Shown: one piece after another, positions 1-8,652 of the stretch
Position numbering within the stretch: the first letter of the stretch is position 1
Layout of the letters: every line of letters begins with the position of its first letter
Assembly: GCA_965203345.1 (NCBI GenBank)
Contig: CBDBCK010000028.1
Span: forward strand, 806,001-870,000
From: CBDBCK01 sp965203345
GTDB taxonomy: Bacteria > Chloroflexota > Dehalococcoidia > Lucifugimonadales > Lucifugimonadaceae
Direction of reading: 5' to 3'
Length of the DNA stretch: 64,000 nt
Translations under genes and position numbers: made by a program
Notes under the pieces: generated by a model
The model's database searches: none
What the model saw: only the letters and a program-made list of their open reading frames with translations
What the model was told of the DNA's origin: nothing

Positions 1-338
1 AACGCAAAGGCCAGGCTATCGAACTTTGTCATCTTATCCCATGCTTGCAAGTGTGAGTCGCTCACTGAAACAGCAGTGGGGAAGCCCAATGACTTCGCAC
101 GCAACAGCGAGCTTTCCCCAAGGTCGCCGTCCGACCAGAGTAGCAACGAGCTAATTGGGACGCCTTGGTCAACTGCAGCTTTTAACCCGTCGAGAACCGT
201 GTTTTTGAGCGCAGAGGCAGAGATATTCTCAGCAGCAGTAGGCTCACGTCCCGAACCTACTACCTCGCGGGCAAAATCCAGCCTATGATCGGTGCCAAGT
301 ATCAGGCGTATCTTTTTAATGCTTTCAAAGCGGTTCAT
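1..338 (-). CDS. IolC/DUF2090-like protein, partial (3' end outside window)
   Basis: The minus-strand frame opens at ATG 338 and runs off the left edge without a stop, giving about 112 residues. It shows an early LGTDHR segment, a helix resembling ALKNTVLDGLKAAVDQG, and then LLWSDGDLGESSLLRAKSLG followed by a FPTAVSVSDS strand. That layout (DHR, then a D/E-E/D-x-G-A-type strand, then a final strand with a polar end) resembles the TIM-barrel DUF2090/IolC C-terminal domain linked to inositol catabolism. Inositol-type gene remnants occur at the other end of the window, but over 60 kb away. Family assignment is by motif layout only; it could be another class I aldolase-like barrel. Confidence 0.4.
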   Translation of the reverse strand, partial: MNRFESIKKIRLILGTDHRLDFAREVVGSGREPTAAENISASALKNTVLDGLKAAVDQGVPISSLLLWSDGDLGESSLLRAKSLGFPTAVSVSDSHLQAWDKMTKFDSLAFA

Positions 339-499
339 CTGAGGTCTTTCGCTTGGCAATACAAGTTTCAAAACGGGAGGGTTCTATAAATCCCAGACAA
401 TCTGACTTATATAAGTCTATATTGAGACTTCTGCGCCCGCCCGCCTGCTTCTGTCTGATTTACGGCGATTATATATCCGCTTTTCATTTTTGTAGATGA

Positions 500-1036
500 A
501 TGTCCATCTTTGAAATAAACATATCTAATCAGAATTTTCTGACTGAAAAGAGGCAAAACGCTAACGCTAATATATCTCCGGCCTCTGGTAAGCACAGTGA
601 CATACTGAAGTACATAGCTAAAAACACACCTTTTGATGGGGGGGACGGTATACCTGGCGGCAGGACAGTAGAGTACTATCTTCATGAGGGTGTTGGCAAG
701 CGTTTGGGTGAAGATGCTCCGTGGAACGTTTACACCCCTCCTGAGTTACTGCGCTGGCAGTCGATGATACTTCGCTCGGATCTAGGGATTGGTGCGATCT
801 GGGCGGTGGATGCTATATCGTCTCGTCTAGAGTTTGACACAAGGTGCATCATATCGCTATCGGACGCCTGGGACTTTCTTGAGGGTATGGGTATTCCTCC
901 TGACGCTGTTCTGATTGAAACAGTCTATGAGACACAGAAGGTTGCGGATAGGCTATCGGATGACTCCAAGAAGAGGGCGCCTAACTGGGCTTCTGGCCTC
1001 TGTCCTAATCCGGACAACCTGCAGGAGCAGGAATGA
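500..1036 (+). CDS. hypothetical protein, unknown function
   Basis: An open frame of 178 residues starts at ATG 500. I recognise no domain. The sequence is Asn/Ser-rich at the N terminus, has a Gly-rich stretch (GGDGIPGG) near residue 48, and contains no predicted membrane segment. No convincing Shine-Dalgarno precedes the ATG. It lies where the solute-binding protein of the following dipeptide-type ABC operon would usually sit, so a fragment of a degraded binding protein is possible, but no motif supports that. A minus-strand frame overlaps its start and looks like a shadow. Confidence 0.35.
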   Translation: MSIFEINISNQNFLTEKRQNANANISPASGKHSDILKYIAKNTPFDGGDGIPGGRTVEYYLHEGVGKRLGEDAPWNVYTPPELLRWQSMILRSDLGIGAIWAVDAISSRLEFDTRCIISLSDAWDFLEGMGIPPDAVLIETVYETQKVADRLSDDSKKRAPNWASGLCPNPDNLQEQE

Positions 1037-1057
1037 AGGTTTAGATCCATTGGAGGT

Positions 1058-1207
1058 TTGGTTGCGATCTTTCTTGTTTTATCCTCTTTAGGGTTTAGGT
1101 TCATCGGTATATATCAAACCGTATTGACGCCTACGGTTGACGCCTTGATGAAGCACATTGTTGAAAGATCTAATGCACGTTTGACTAAAGTCAATCTATT
1201 CGTGTAG
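1058..1207 (+). other. gap before ABC operon with a possible 49-residue membrane ORF
   Basis: The 279 bases between the unknown ORF and the permease hold no recognised gene. One frame from TTG 1058 to TAG 1207 would give a 49-residue peptide with a hydrophobic N-terminal helix (VAIFLVLSSLGF) and an amphipathic tail. The GGAGG at 1052-1056 is too close to this TTG to be a normal ribosome binding site, so coding status is doubtful. The upstream promoter of the ABC operon should lie in 1208-1315, but no clear -35/-10 pair is visible. Confidence 0.2.
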
Positions 1208-1315
1208 CATTTAGTTTATAGTGCCGTAATTATGTCTTACCTGTTTAGCCAAACCTCGTCCTGTTGAGCGATATTAGAAATCAGCGGTCAAGGTATGATC
1301 TGACTGTATAACAAT

Positions 1316-2413
1316 TTGCATAAAGAACTAACTCCTCCATCAAAAATTGCTCTGCCAATGAGCGAAGATAAAGGCTACTTTAACCGCGCTCTAGGGATTG
1401 CAGGTGCCGTATACAACCACTATATCTTCCGTAGGATCCTTCTGTTGATAGCCGTCGTATGGTTAGCTAACTCGGCGATATTCCTTATTCCTCGGTTTTC
1501 TGGGCAGGATCCTGTACTGGAGAAACTGCTGCTAGATGCTCAGCGTGGAGGTCATATCGGTTCGGACCTTAAAGAAACGGCAGCGACTTATCGGGCACGG
1601 TTTGGGCTTGATCAACCTTTATGGCGTCAATACGTGAACTATTTGTACGACCTTGCACGTTTCGATCTTGGTTCGTCTATATCTTATTTCCCGAGATCGG
1701 TGTGGGGTATCATAGCCGATTCAATTGCATGGACTCTTGGACTTCTGGGAGTCGTTACTCTTATGGGTTTTGTAATAGGTACTTTGGGGGGGGCACTGCT
1801 GGCATGGCCGAGATCTCCTGGTTTTATACAGTTTCTGTTCATGCCCTTCCTCACTTTGTCTGCTGTTCCTCAATATCTGATAGGTCTTTTGCTTATATAC
1901 CTTCTTGCCTTTGAGATAAGGGTTTTTCCTCTGGGCGGTGGTCATTCAGGGAACGTAGTGCCTTCTCTCAGTTTACCCTTCCTTCTCGACGCCGCACGCC
2001 ACGCTATCTTACCTGCTTTGGCTCTGATACTTTCAGCTATAGGGTTTTGGGCTCTGGGTATGCGCGGCATAATGATTACCACACAAGGTGAAGACTTTAT
2101 GCTAGCGGCAGAGGCAAAAGGGTTGAAATCTCGCCGTATGTTCTTCCGATACGCTATACGAAACGCGATGTTGCCGCAAGTAACCGGCTTGGCTTTGGCT
2201 TACGGTACTATCATCACTGGCGCTGTGCTGGTTGAACGGGTTTTTACGTATCCTGGCTTAGGTAATACACTTTATCAAGCTATAAGGTTGTCCGACTTCT
2301 TTCTTATAAGGGGGATAGTAACCGTTGTGATACTTGCAATAGCCCTTTCGACCTTTCTTCTGGATATTCTCTACCCTCTGATAGACCCCAGGGTCAAGTA
2401 CAAAGAAAGTTAG
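1316..2413 (+). CDS. dipeptide/oligopeptide-type ABC transporter permease (DppB/OppB family)
   Basis: A 365-residue inner-membrane permease with six hydrophobic segments. It has the DppB-type layout: N-terminal helix near 40-60, a long periplasmic loop with the RFGLDQPLWRQYVNYL signature, and the cytoplasmic EAA loop (AAEAKGLKSRRMFFRYAIRN) that docks on the ATPase. It heads an operon with a DppC-type permease 8 bases downstream and two ATPases. The start is uncertain: TTG 1316 gives the longest frame, ATG 1358 is the alternative, and neither has a good Shine-Dalgarno. No substrate-binding protein is in the window, so the substrate (peptide, nickel or sugar oligomer) cannot be assigned. Confidence 0.88.
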   Translation: MHKELTPPSKIALPMSEDKGYFNRALGIAGAVYNHYIFRRILLLIAVVWLANSAIFLIPRFSGQDPVLEKLLLDAQRGGHIGSDLKETAATYRARFGLDQPLWRQYVNYLYDLARFDLGSSISYFPRSVWGIIADSIAWTLGLLGVVTLMGFVIGTLGGALLAWPRSPGFIQFLFMPFLTLSAVPQYLIGLLLIYLLAFEIRVFPLGGGHSGNVVPSLSLPFLLDAARHAILPALALILSAIGFWALGMRGIMITTQGEDFMLAAEAKGLKSRRMFFRYAIRNAMLPQVTGLALAYGTIITGAVLVERVFTYPGLGNTLYQAIRLSDFFLIRGIVTVVILAIALSTFLLDILYPLIDPRVKYKES

Positions 2414-2421
2414 AGAAGACG

Positions 2422-3405
2422 ATGGCTACAATTACGGCGCCCGGTCAAGGCCAGACGGCTGCTCTTGGGAGAGAATTGCGACAACGTCTGCGCCCGATGC
2501 TCCTATACATGAGACGCAATCCGACGTTGCCTCTGGGTCTGGGTATTATGGGAGCCTTGCTGATATTTCTAGCTATAGGTCATATAACTTATGACACTGA
2601 ATCCTTTCGCCCTTTGTCAGCTAGAAACTTAGGAGGCGACCCTCGTGCAGAAGAGGCGGATATAAGCACCCGGGATTCAACGAGTGGAACGGTGGAAACC
2701 CGTCTGCCTCCTTCGGTACAGTACCCTTTTGGGACAGATTCTCATGGGCGCGATCTATACGCGGTAGCTCTGCGAGGCACTACTCTTACGTTGAGGGTCG
2801 GGTTGATAGCTGGTGCAGTGTCAGTCGGTATAGGTACGTTGCTGGCGTTCTTTTCTGCCTACTACCGCGGCTGGCCTGACAACGTTATAAGAATTCTCAC
2901 AGACGTAGGGCTCGCCATACCTGGGCTATTGATACTTATCATAATAGCTATCAATTTTGGTACTTTGTCCGTGGACAGGATGGGACTGTCGATAGCTCTG
3001 GTATCGTGGGTGTTTCCTGCGCGTACTATTCGAGCACAAGTGCTTGTTTTACGCGAGCAGTCCTATGTAGAGATAGCGCGTCTCTCTGGCACAAGCGGTA
3101 TGGGGATTATCTTCAAAGAGATGATGCCTAACCTGATACCCTACATAACCGCGAGCTTTGTTGCATCAGTGGCGGCTGGCATTCTAGCTTCGATAGGCCT
3201 GGAAGCTCTGGGTCTTGGTCATTTTGATTCTCCAAGCATAGGCATGACGATATACTGGAGCATACAGTTGGGTGCCGCAGTGCTGGGTCTATGGTGGTGG
3301 TGGATACCTCCGCTGATAACTATAGTGCTTATATTTATAAGTCTCTTTCTCATATCTTCGGGTCTGGATGAATGGTCAAATCCCAGACTTAGAAAGCGGG
3401 TATAA
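2422..3405 (+). CDS. dipeptide/oligopeptide-type ABC transporter permease (DppC/OppC family)
   Basis: A 327-residue permease with the OppC N-terminal cytoplasmic region (residues 1-40), a first helix, a periplasmic segment ending in PFGTDSHGRDLYAVALRG (the family hallmark HxxGTDxxGRD), and a five-helix core. The EAA-type loop is EIARLSGTSGMGIIFKEMMPN. It pairs with the preceding DppB-type subunit to form the channel. The ATG at 2422 follows the upstream stop by 8 bases, and the next gene starts 5 bases after its stop, so all four genes are presumably one transcript. Confidence 0.9.
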   Translation: MATITAPGQGQTAALGRELRQRLRPMLLYMRRNPTLPLGLGIMGALLIFLAIGHITYDTESFRPLSARNLGGDPRAEEADISTRDSTSGTVETRLPPSVQYPFGTDSHGRDLYAVALRGTTLTLRVGLIAGAVSVGIGTLLAFFSAYYRGWPDNVIRILTDVGLAIPGLLILIIIAINFGTLSVDRMGLSIALVSWVFPARTIRAQVLVLREQSYVEIARLSGTSGMGIIFKEMMPNLIPYITASFVASVAAGILASIGLEALGLGHFDSPSIGMTIYWSIQLGAAVLGLWWWWIPPLITIVLIFISLFLISSGLDEWSNPRLRKRV

Positions 3406-3410
3406 CCTCG

Positions 3411-4472
3411 TTGCAGACTTTACAACAGTCTGATAACCCCGTAGCCAACGGTTCAGATGCCCCTGTCCTTGAGGTTAAGGACTTCAAAGTTTATTATGAT
3501 GTGCCAGAGGGTACAGTCAAGGCGGTAGACGGCGTCAGTTTTATCCTGCATCAGGGCGAACGCCTGGCGATAGTTGGTGAGTCTGGTAGCGGTAAAAGCA
3601 CAATGGCGATGGGTTTGATGCGTCTTATTAAGCCGCCGGGCCGTATAGCAGGCGGACAAGCCTGGCTCAATGGCGAAGATTTGCTGTCTATGTCCGAGGA
3701 AGAAATGAGGTTGGCAAGGCTATCTAACGTAGCACTCGTTCCACAGGGCGCCATGAACTCTCTAAACCCCGTTGTCCGAGTTGAAGAACAGATGATAGAC
3801 GGAATAACCGATCATTCAGTAATCGGAGAAAAGCAAGAATCTAGGAAAAAATTGCAGGAAAAGGTGGCTGCCCTCTTGCGGTACGTCGGACTCTCCGAAT
3901 CGGTGGCGAGGATGTATCCTCACGAACTGTCCGGGGGAATGAAGCAGAGGGTGGCTATAGCTACTGCCGTCTCTCTGACGCCGTCCCTTATAGTGGCAGA
4001 CGAACCTACTAGTGCTTTGGACGTTGTGGTTCAGAGACAGATTATGCAGACTCTGGGCGAAGTTCAAGAGGGTATAAATGCTTCGGTGTTACTCATCGGA
4101 CACGATATGGGATTAGTAGCACAGTTCGCCAATACGGTGGGGATTATGTACGCGGGCAAACTGGTTGAGCTGGCGCCGGTCTCCTCTATTTTCAAGAACC
4201 CTATACACGAATACTCCCGTCTGCTTATTGAAAGCTTGCCGATCCTTGAAAACAAAAAACCTCTTGTAGGGATACCTGGCACGCAGCCTTCACTGTTGAA
4301 TCTCCCGCCGGGAGACGCCTTTGCCCCACGATCTCCATTGTCTTACGAACCTGAAGACGTTGTCCTGAACCCTCCTTTCGTACAAGTTGAGGAAAACCAT
4401 TGGGTGCAGTTGTCTAGAGCGTCTGTGGCAAATTATGATGCTTACGCTCACTTGCTAGACGGAGCCAGATAG
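3411..4472 (+). CDS. ABC transporter ATP-binding protein (DppD/OppD family)
   Basis: A 353-residue nucleotide-binding subunit: Walker A GESGSGKS near residue 57, Q-loop LVPQGAMNSLNP, signature LSGGMKQRVAIA, Walker B LIVADEPTSALD and switch GHDMG. The C-terminal oligopeptide/dipeptide domain has the usual PxxPGxxPSLLNLPPG region, but the Cys pattern that binds a metal cluster in many homologues is absent: FAPRSPLSYEP replaces the common FxxRC-type motif. The start is TTG 3411, 5 bases after the DppC stop, supported by the frame and tight spacing. Confidence 0.9.
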   Translation: MQTLQQSDNPVANGSDAPVLEVKDFKVYYDVPEGTVKAVDGVSFILHQGERLAIVGESGSGKSTMAMGLMRLIKPPGRIAGGQAWLNGEDLLSMSEEEMRLARLSNVALVPQGAMNSLNPVVRVEEQMIDGITDHSVIGEKQESRKKLQEKVAALLRYVGLSESVARMYPHELSGGMKQRVAIATAVSLTPSLIVADEPTSALDVVVQRQIMQTLGEVQEGINASVLLIGHDMGLVAQFANTVGIMYAGKLVELAPVSSIFKNPIHEYSRLLIESLPILENKKPLVGIPGTQPSLLNLPPGDAFAPRSPLSYEPEDVVLNPPFVQVEENHWVQLSRASVANYDAYAHLLDGAR

Positions 4473-4479
4473 ACCCTGT

Positions 4480-5376
4480 ATGTTTCTAGAGCTGAAAAAC
4501 GTAACAAAGGTGTTTGAGTCTGGGCTACTCTCCTCAACTCCTCCTACGGTGGCAGTGAATAACCTCTCGCTATCTATAGACAATAAAGACCCAAAGATAC
4601 TAACAGTCGCCGGCGAAAGCGGCAGCGGTAAGACGACTCTTTCCCGTCTCTTGTTAGGCAGTATTACCCCTACGAACGGAGAGATGTTCTATAAAGATAA
4701 AAACTTTAAAGAGCTTTCTAGAAGAGACAGGCGCGCGTTCATGAAAGACGTACAGCCGATATTCCAAGATCCTTTCGCTTCTTACAACCCGTTCTACAGA
4801 ATCGACCATGTTTTGTTTACTCCCATCAAAAATTTCGGCCTAGCGGGTTCAAAGGCTGATCAATTGAATTTTGTAACCAACGCTCTTGAGATGGTAGGGC
4901 TTCGTCCTGACGAGATACTGGGGCGTTTCCCACATCAACTGAGCGGTGGTCAACGTCAAAGGATAATGGTGGCTAGGGCGTTGCTTTTGAGACCAAGTGT
5001 CATACTGGCGGACGAGCCGGTATCTATGGTGGACGCGTCCCTGCGTGCTACGATACTGGAAAGTATATCTATCCTCAACAAGAAGCAGGGTATATCAATA
5101 GTCTACGTTACGCACGACCTCACGACAGCATACCAGATAAGTGACTCAATAATGATTATGTACAAGGGCTTTGTTATGGAAAGCGGCCAGGTTGAGAAAG
5201 TCATCCACAACCCACAGCATCCCTATACGCGCCTGCTTATTGACTCAATTCCCCAAGCAAACCCGGAAAAGAGGTGGGCACCGCTGAATAAGAGCATGGA
5301 CAGGGAATACGGTTTAAGCTTAACTCCACCTCTGCTTCAGGTGGAAGAGGGTCATTGGGTTAGGAACTTTCAGTAA
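4480..5376 (+). CDS. ABC transporter ATP-binding protein (DppF/OppF family)
   Basis: The second ATPase of the importer, 298 residues, starts at ATG 4480, 7 bases after the previous stop. It shows Walker A GESGSGKTTL, Q-loop IFQDPFASYNPF, signature LSGGQRQRIMVARAL and Walker B VILADEPVSMVDASLR with the OppF-type MVD in place of SALD. The C-terminal PHPYTRLL-like stretch is present as QHPYTRLLIDSIP. It ends the operon. The next gene converges on it from the other strand after a 132-base gap with no strong terminator. Confidence 0.9.
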   Translation: MFLELKNVTKVFESGLLSSTPPTVAVNNLSLSIDNKDPKILTVAGESGSGKTTLSRLLLGSITPTNGEMFYKDKNFKELSRRDRRAFMKDVQPIFQDPFASYNPFYRIDHVLFTPIKNFGLAGSKADQLNFVTNALEMVGLRPDEILGRFPHQLSGGQRQRIMVARALLLRPSVILADEPVSMVDASLRATILESISILNKKQGISIVYVTHDLTTAYQISDSIMIMYKGFVMESGQVEKVIHNPQHPYTRLLIDSIPQANPEKRWAPLNKSMDREYGLSLTPPLLQVEEGHWVRNFQ

Positions 5377-5508
5377 GCAAATCTCAACAACTTTCGCCCC
5401 AACGTTCGGTAATTGAGCGCGCATAACTGTTGTGACTCGTTTGGTTATAATGCCGGTTCTTCTATTATGAGCATGTCGCGAGGCCAGTATAATAACTTTC
5501 CTAAAGAG

Positions 5509-6492
5509 CTAACTGACGTCGCCCCAGGTTAGCACTACATTTCCCTTTTTGTGCCCCTTTTCGGCGTATCTGTGAGCCTCAACGGCCTGTTCCGCTGGAT
5601 AGCGCCTATCAATGACCGCTTTCATCTTCCCGGCTTCAATAAGCTCTCTGAAAAAAGTCAGATCTTCAGCTTTTCCGGATGTGTTACCGGTTATCAGTTT
5701 TTTGCTGCCAAACATTGAGGTCCACAACATTTGAAGAAGCTGAGTTAGCCCACCATTACCTAGAAGGTATAACCCGTTTTGCTTTAGAGAGCTCTGACTT
5801 TGTGAGAACGAACTTTTGCCGACTGTATCAAAGATGGCATCGTAGATATCACCGCTCTTGGTAAAGTCCTCCTTTGTGTAGTCAATGACCCTATCGGCCC
5901 CTAGAGATTGCACCATTGCTAGGTTGGTAGTGCTACACACTCCGGTAACCTCTGCTCCATAATACTTGGCAAGCTGTACCGCCGCTGTGCCTACCCCTCC
6001 AGAAGCACCGTAGATAAGGACTTTCTGTCCGCTCTGAATATTGCCCTTGTCTTTCAAGAATCTCAACGCGGTGAATGCTCCAAAAGGGATAGCAGCGGCC
6101 TCTTCATAAGTCATATTGACCGGTTTTGTTGCTACCAACCCTGATTCAGGCATACACACGTACTCAGCATAAGAGCCAAAGTTTGTATCGGTAGATCCGA
6201 AAACCTTATCACCTTTCTGGAATGACTGTACATCTTTGCCTGCCGTTTCGACTTCCCCGGCTAGCTCTGTCCCCAGCACAGTTCTTTTAGGCCTTATCAT
6301 ACCCAGGTATACTCGTCCTGGAAGCCAGAAACCGATAGGCACTCTGAAAGCACGGACTCTGTAATCTCCCGCAGTAACCGTTGTCGCGTGTACTTTCACT
6401 AATATTTCGTTGTCTTTAGGAACTGGTTTATTTATTTCTCTTAGTTCAAGGACTTCGGGTGGCCCGTATTTTTCATATACTATAGCTTTCAC
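5509..6492 (-). CDS. NAD(P)H:quinone oxidoreductase-like medium-chain dehydrogenase
   Basis: A zinc-free medium-chain dehydrogenase/reductase. The N-terminal GroES-like domain starts VKAIVYEKYGPPEVLEL, and the Rossmann nucleotide-binding motif is GASGGVGTAAVQLAKYYGAEVTGV. The structural-zinc Cys cluster is missing, as in quinone oxidoreductases. The open frame extends to ATG 6588, but I place the start at GTG 6492 because AGAGGA lies 6 bases before it and the family begins at this point, giving 327 residues. It is convergent with the ABC operon and divergent from the acetoacetyl-CoA synthetase gene. Substrate unknown. Confidence 0.8.
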   Translation of the reverse strand: MKAIVYEKYGPPEVLELREINKPVPKDNEILVKVHATTVTAGDYRVRAFRVPIGFWLPGRVYLGMIRPKRTVLGTELAGEVETAGKDVQSFQKGDKVFGSTDTNFGSYAEYVCMPESGLVATKPVNMTYEEAAAIPFGAFTALRFLKDKGNIQSGQKVLIYGASGGVGTAAVQLAKYYGAEVTGVCSTTNLAMVQSLGADRVIDYTKEDFTKSGDIYDAIFDTVGKSSFSQSQSSLKQNGLYLLGNGGLTQLLQMLWTSMFGSKKLITGNTSGKAEDLTFFRELIEAGKMKAVIDRRYPAEQAVEAHRYAEKGHKKGNVVLTWGDVS

Positions 6493-6684
6493 TTTTATTC
6501 CTCTGCCTGCTTTGCTCTGATCAACTTCAGTATACTCCTTCATAAAATGTCTCATATCCTTATAAATATGGCTTACGTCTGATGCCATACCGACAAGATT
6601 TGCAGTAGGGAAGGGGCACGTAGATGGTTTACGTTGCGTGTGATATCTCAGTTCAGCTACCTGATCCCTTAGATTTTAAGTGTT

Positions 6685-8652
6685 ATGACAACTCCGATTT
6701 GGCGGCCAAGTAAAAAGGCTGTACAAGAAGCCCAACTTACGCGCTTTATGAATATGTTGCGCGAAGTGCGTGGTTTGCGCTTTATAGGCTATAGCGAGCT
6801 TCATAAGTGGAGCATTTACGAACCGGAGAAATTCTGGGAAGATTTCGCTCGTTTTGCGCGGATTCGGTTCAGTAGAGAGCCGGAAAGTATATTGGAGTAT
6901 GGCACCTCTATGTTGCGCGCTCGATGGTTTAGAGGTGCACGGCTAAACTTTGCCGAAAACCTGCTCAGGCACTGTAAAAGTAAGGATGCCTATAAGACGG
7001 CTTTAGTCTTTCGGAATGAAACCGAGACCCGCGTCGTAATTTCATACGGAGAGCTGTACTCTAAAACTGCTAGACTTGCCAACTTTCTGCATAAAGCCGG
7101 AGTACGCCCCGGCGACCGTTTGGCAGGCTATTTACCCAACCAAATCGAGACGGTGATAGCATGTCTGGCTGCTGTGAGCGTCGGTGCGATCTGGTCTTGC
7201 TGTTCGCCGGACTTCGGGGAAGCGAGCGTACGAGAACGTTTTGAGCAGATAGAACCACGTATATTTTTTTCTACCTTTGGCTACCTTTACAAAGGTAGAT
7301 GGATCGATACCCGACGGCGCGCCGAAAGTCTCTTCAAAGCTATACCGAGCATAGAGAAGATGGTTATAGTACCATATCCAGGGATGGGAGAAGTTTCAGA
7401 CGGTAATGCGCATAACGGTGTTTGGCTCTGGGACGACGCGTTAGCTCAAGGTGTCGAAAATATACAGTTTTGCCAGATGCCTTTTGATCATCCTCTGTAT
7501 ATCCTTTATTCGTCCGGCACAACTGGATCGCCGAAGTGCATAGTTCACGGTGCAGGTGGAACTCTCATACAGCACTTGAAGGAGTTGATACTGCATTCGG
7601 ACGTTACTGCCGTTGACACGGTTTTCTATTACTCTACTACAGGGTGGATGATGTGGCATTGGCTGATAAGCGGTTTGGCGACGGGTGCGACCTTGGTGCT
7701 TTACGATGGTTCACCTTTTCATCCTTCAGCACAGAGTCTGTGGCGTATAGCGGAAGAGGAACGGATATCTGTCTTTGGTACGAGTGCCCGCTATATAGCT
7801 GAGCTTCAGAGAGCCGGCATAGAACCTAAACGCGATATGGATCTTTTCTGCCTGAAGACGATACTTTCGACGGGTTCTCCTCTCTTACCTGAAAATTTCT
7901 ATTATATCCGCGACGTCATCAAAGAGGACGCTCGTATCTGCTCTATATCAGGCGGCACAGATATAATATCCTGCTTCCACTTGGGTAACCCAACGATTCC
8001 GATTTATGCTGGTCAGCTTCAGTGCCCCGGCTTGGGGATGGACGTAGCGTTCGTAGATGACGATTGCCGCCCGCTTGTTGGGCGTAAGGGTGAGCTTGTC
8101 TGTCTTAAATCGTTTCCTTCAATGCCTGTGCAGTTTTGGAAGGACGCTGATGGCTCGCGTTATAAGGAAGCTTACTTCTCTCGCTGGGAGAATGTATGGT
8201 CTCATGGTGATTATGGTATGACTACTCCCGAAGGAGGTGCAGTTATCTTCGGACGATCCGACGCTACCCTTAATCCGGGAGGGGTGCGTATAGGAACCGC
8301 CGAAATATACCGCCAGGTGGAGAAATTTCCAGAAATAGCAGACGCCTTAGCGATAGGGCAAAACTGGAATAATGATGTCCGAGTTGTTTTGTTTATAGTT
8401 ATGAGTGATGGGAGCCAGTTGACTGAGGAGCTGGTGAATTCTATAAAGAAAACTATACGCACTGAACTGTCGCCAAGGCACACACCTGCCCTTGTATTGG
8501 GGGTTATGACGGTGCCGCGCACACTGAACGGTAAGCTTGCCGAGTTAGCCGTTCAGGATGTTGTACACGGACGCAATGTGAAGAACCTTGCTGCACTTGC
8601 CAATCCGGAGAGCTTGGAACAGTTTCGCGGTATAAAAGAGTTGGAGATTTGA
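6685..8652 (+). CDS. aacS: acetoacetyl-CoA synthetase
   Basis: A 655-residue ANL-superfamily enzyme that activates acetoacetate to acetoacetyl-CoA with ATP and CoA. It carries the ACAS N-terminal cap (SELHKWSIYEPEKFWEDFARF), the P-loop YSSGTTGSPKCIVHG, the acetoacetyl-type segment TTGWMMWHWLISGLATGA, and the C-terminal lid with GRSDATLNPGGVRIGTAE. The length and TTGWMMW context separate it from acetyl-CoA synthetase. Its stop overlaps the TTG start of the downstream thiolase (TTGA), implying translational coupling: acetoacetate would be activated, then cleaved to two acetyl-CoA, a route for ketone body or polyhydroxybutyrate carbon. Confidence 0.92.
   Translation: MTTPIWRPSKKAVQEAQLTRFMNMLREVRGLRFIGYSELHKWSIYEPEKFWEDFARFARIRFSREPESILEYGTSMLRARWFRGARLNFAENLLRHCKSKDAYKTALVFRNETETRVVISYGELYSKTARLANFLHKAGVRPGDRLAGYLPNQIETVIACLAAVSVGAIWSCCSPDFGEASVRERFEQIEPRIFFSTFGYLYKGRWIDTRRRAESLFKAIPSIEKMVIVPYPGMGEVSDGNAHNGVWLWDDALAQGVENIQFCQMPFDHPLYILYSSGTTGSPKCIVHGAGGTLIQHLKELILHSDVTAVDTVFYYSTTGWMMWHWLISGLATGATLVLYDGSPFHPSAQSLWRIAEEERISVFGTSARYIAELQRAGIEPKRDMDLFCLKTILSTGSPLLPENFYYIRDVIKEDARICSISGGTDIISCFHLGNPTIPIYAGQLQCPGLGMDVAFVDDDCRPLVGRKGELVCLKSFPSMPVQFWKDADGSRYKEAYFSRWENVWSHGDYGMTTPEGGAVIFGRSDATLNPGGVRIGTAEIYRQVEKFPEIADALAIGQNWNNDVRVVLFIVMSDGSQLTEELVNSIKKTIRTELSPRHTPALVLGVMTVPRTLNGKLAELAVQDVVHGRNVKNLAALANPESLEQFRGIKELEI

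Noticed and set aside
407..685. Minus-strand frame of 92 residues over the start of the 500-1036 ORF
   Set aside because: No family resemblance, no ribosome binding site, and it overlaps a longer plus-strand frame; both are weak, so only the longer one is listed.
3411..5376. Search for a substrate-binding protein for the DppBCDF-type importer
   Set aside because: None is found within the window; the upstream unknown ORF has no binding-protein motifs, so no link was claimed.
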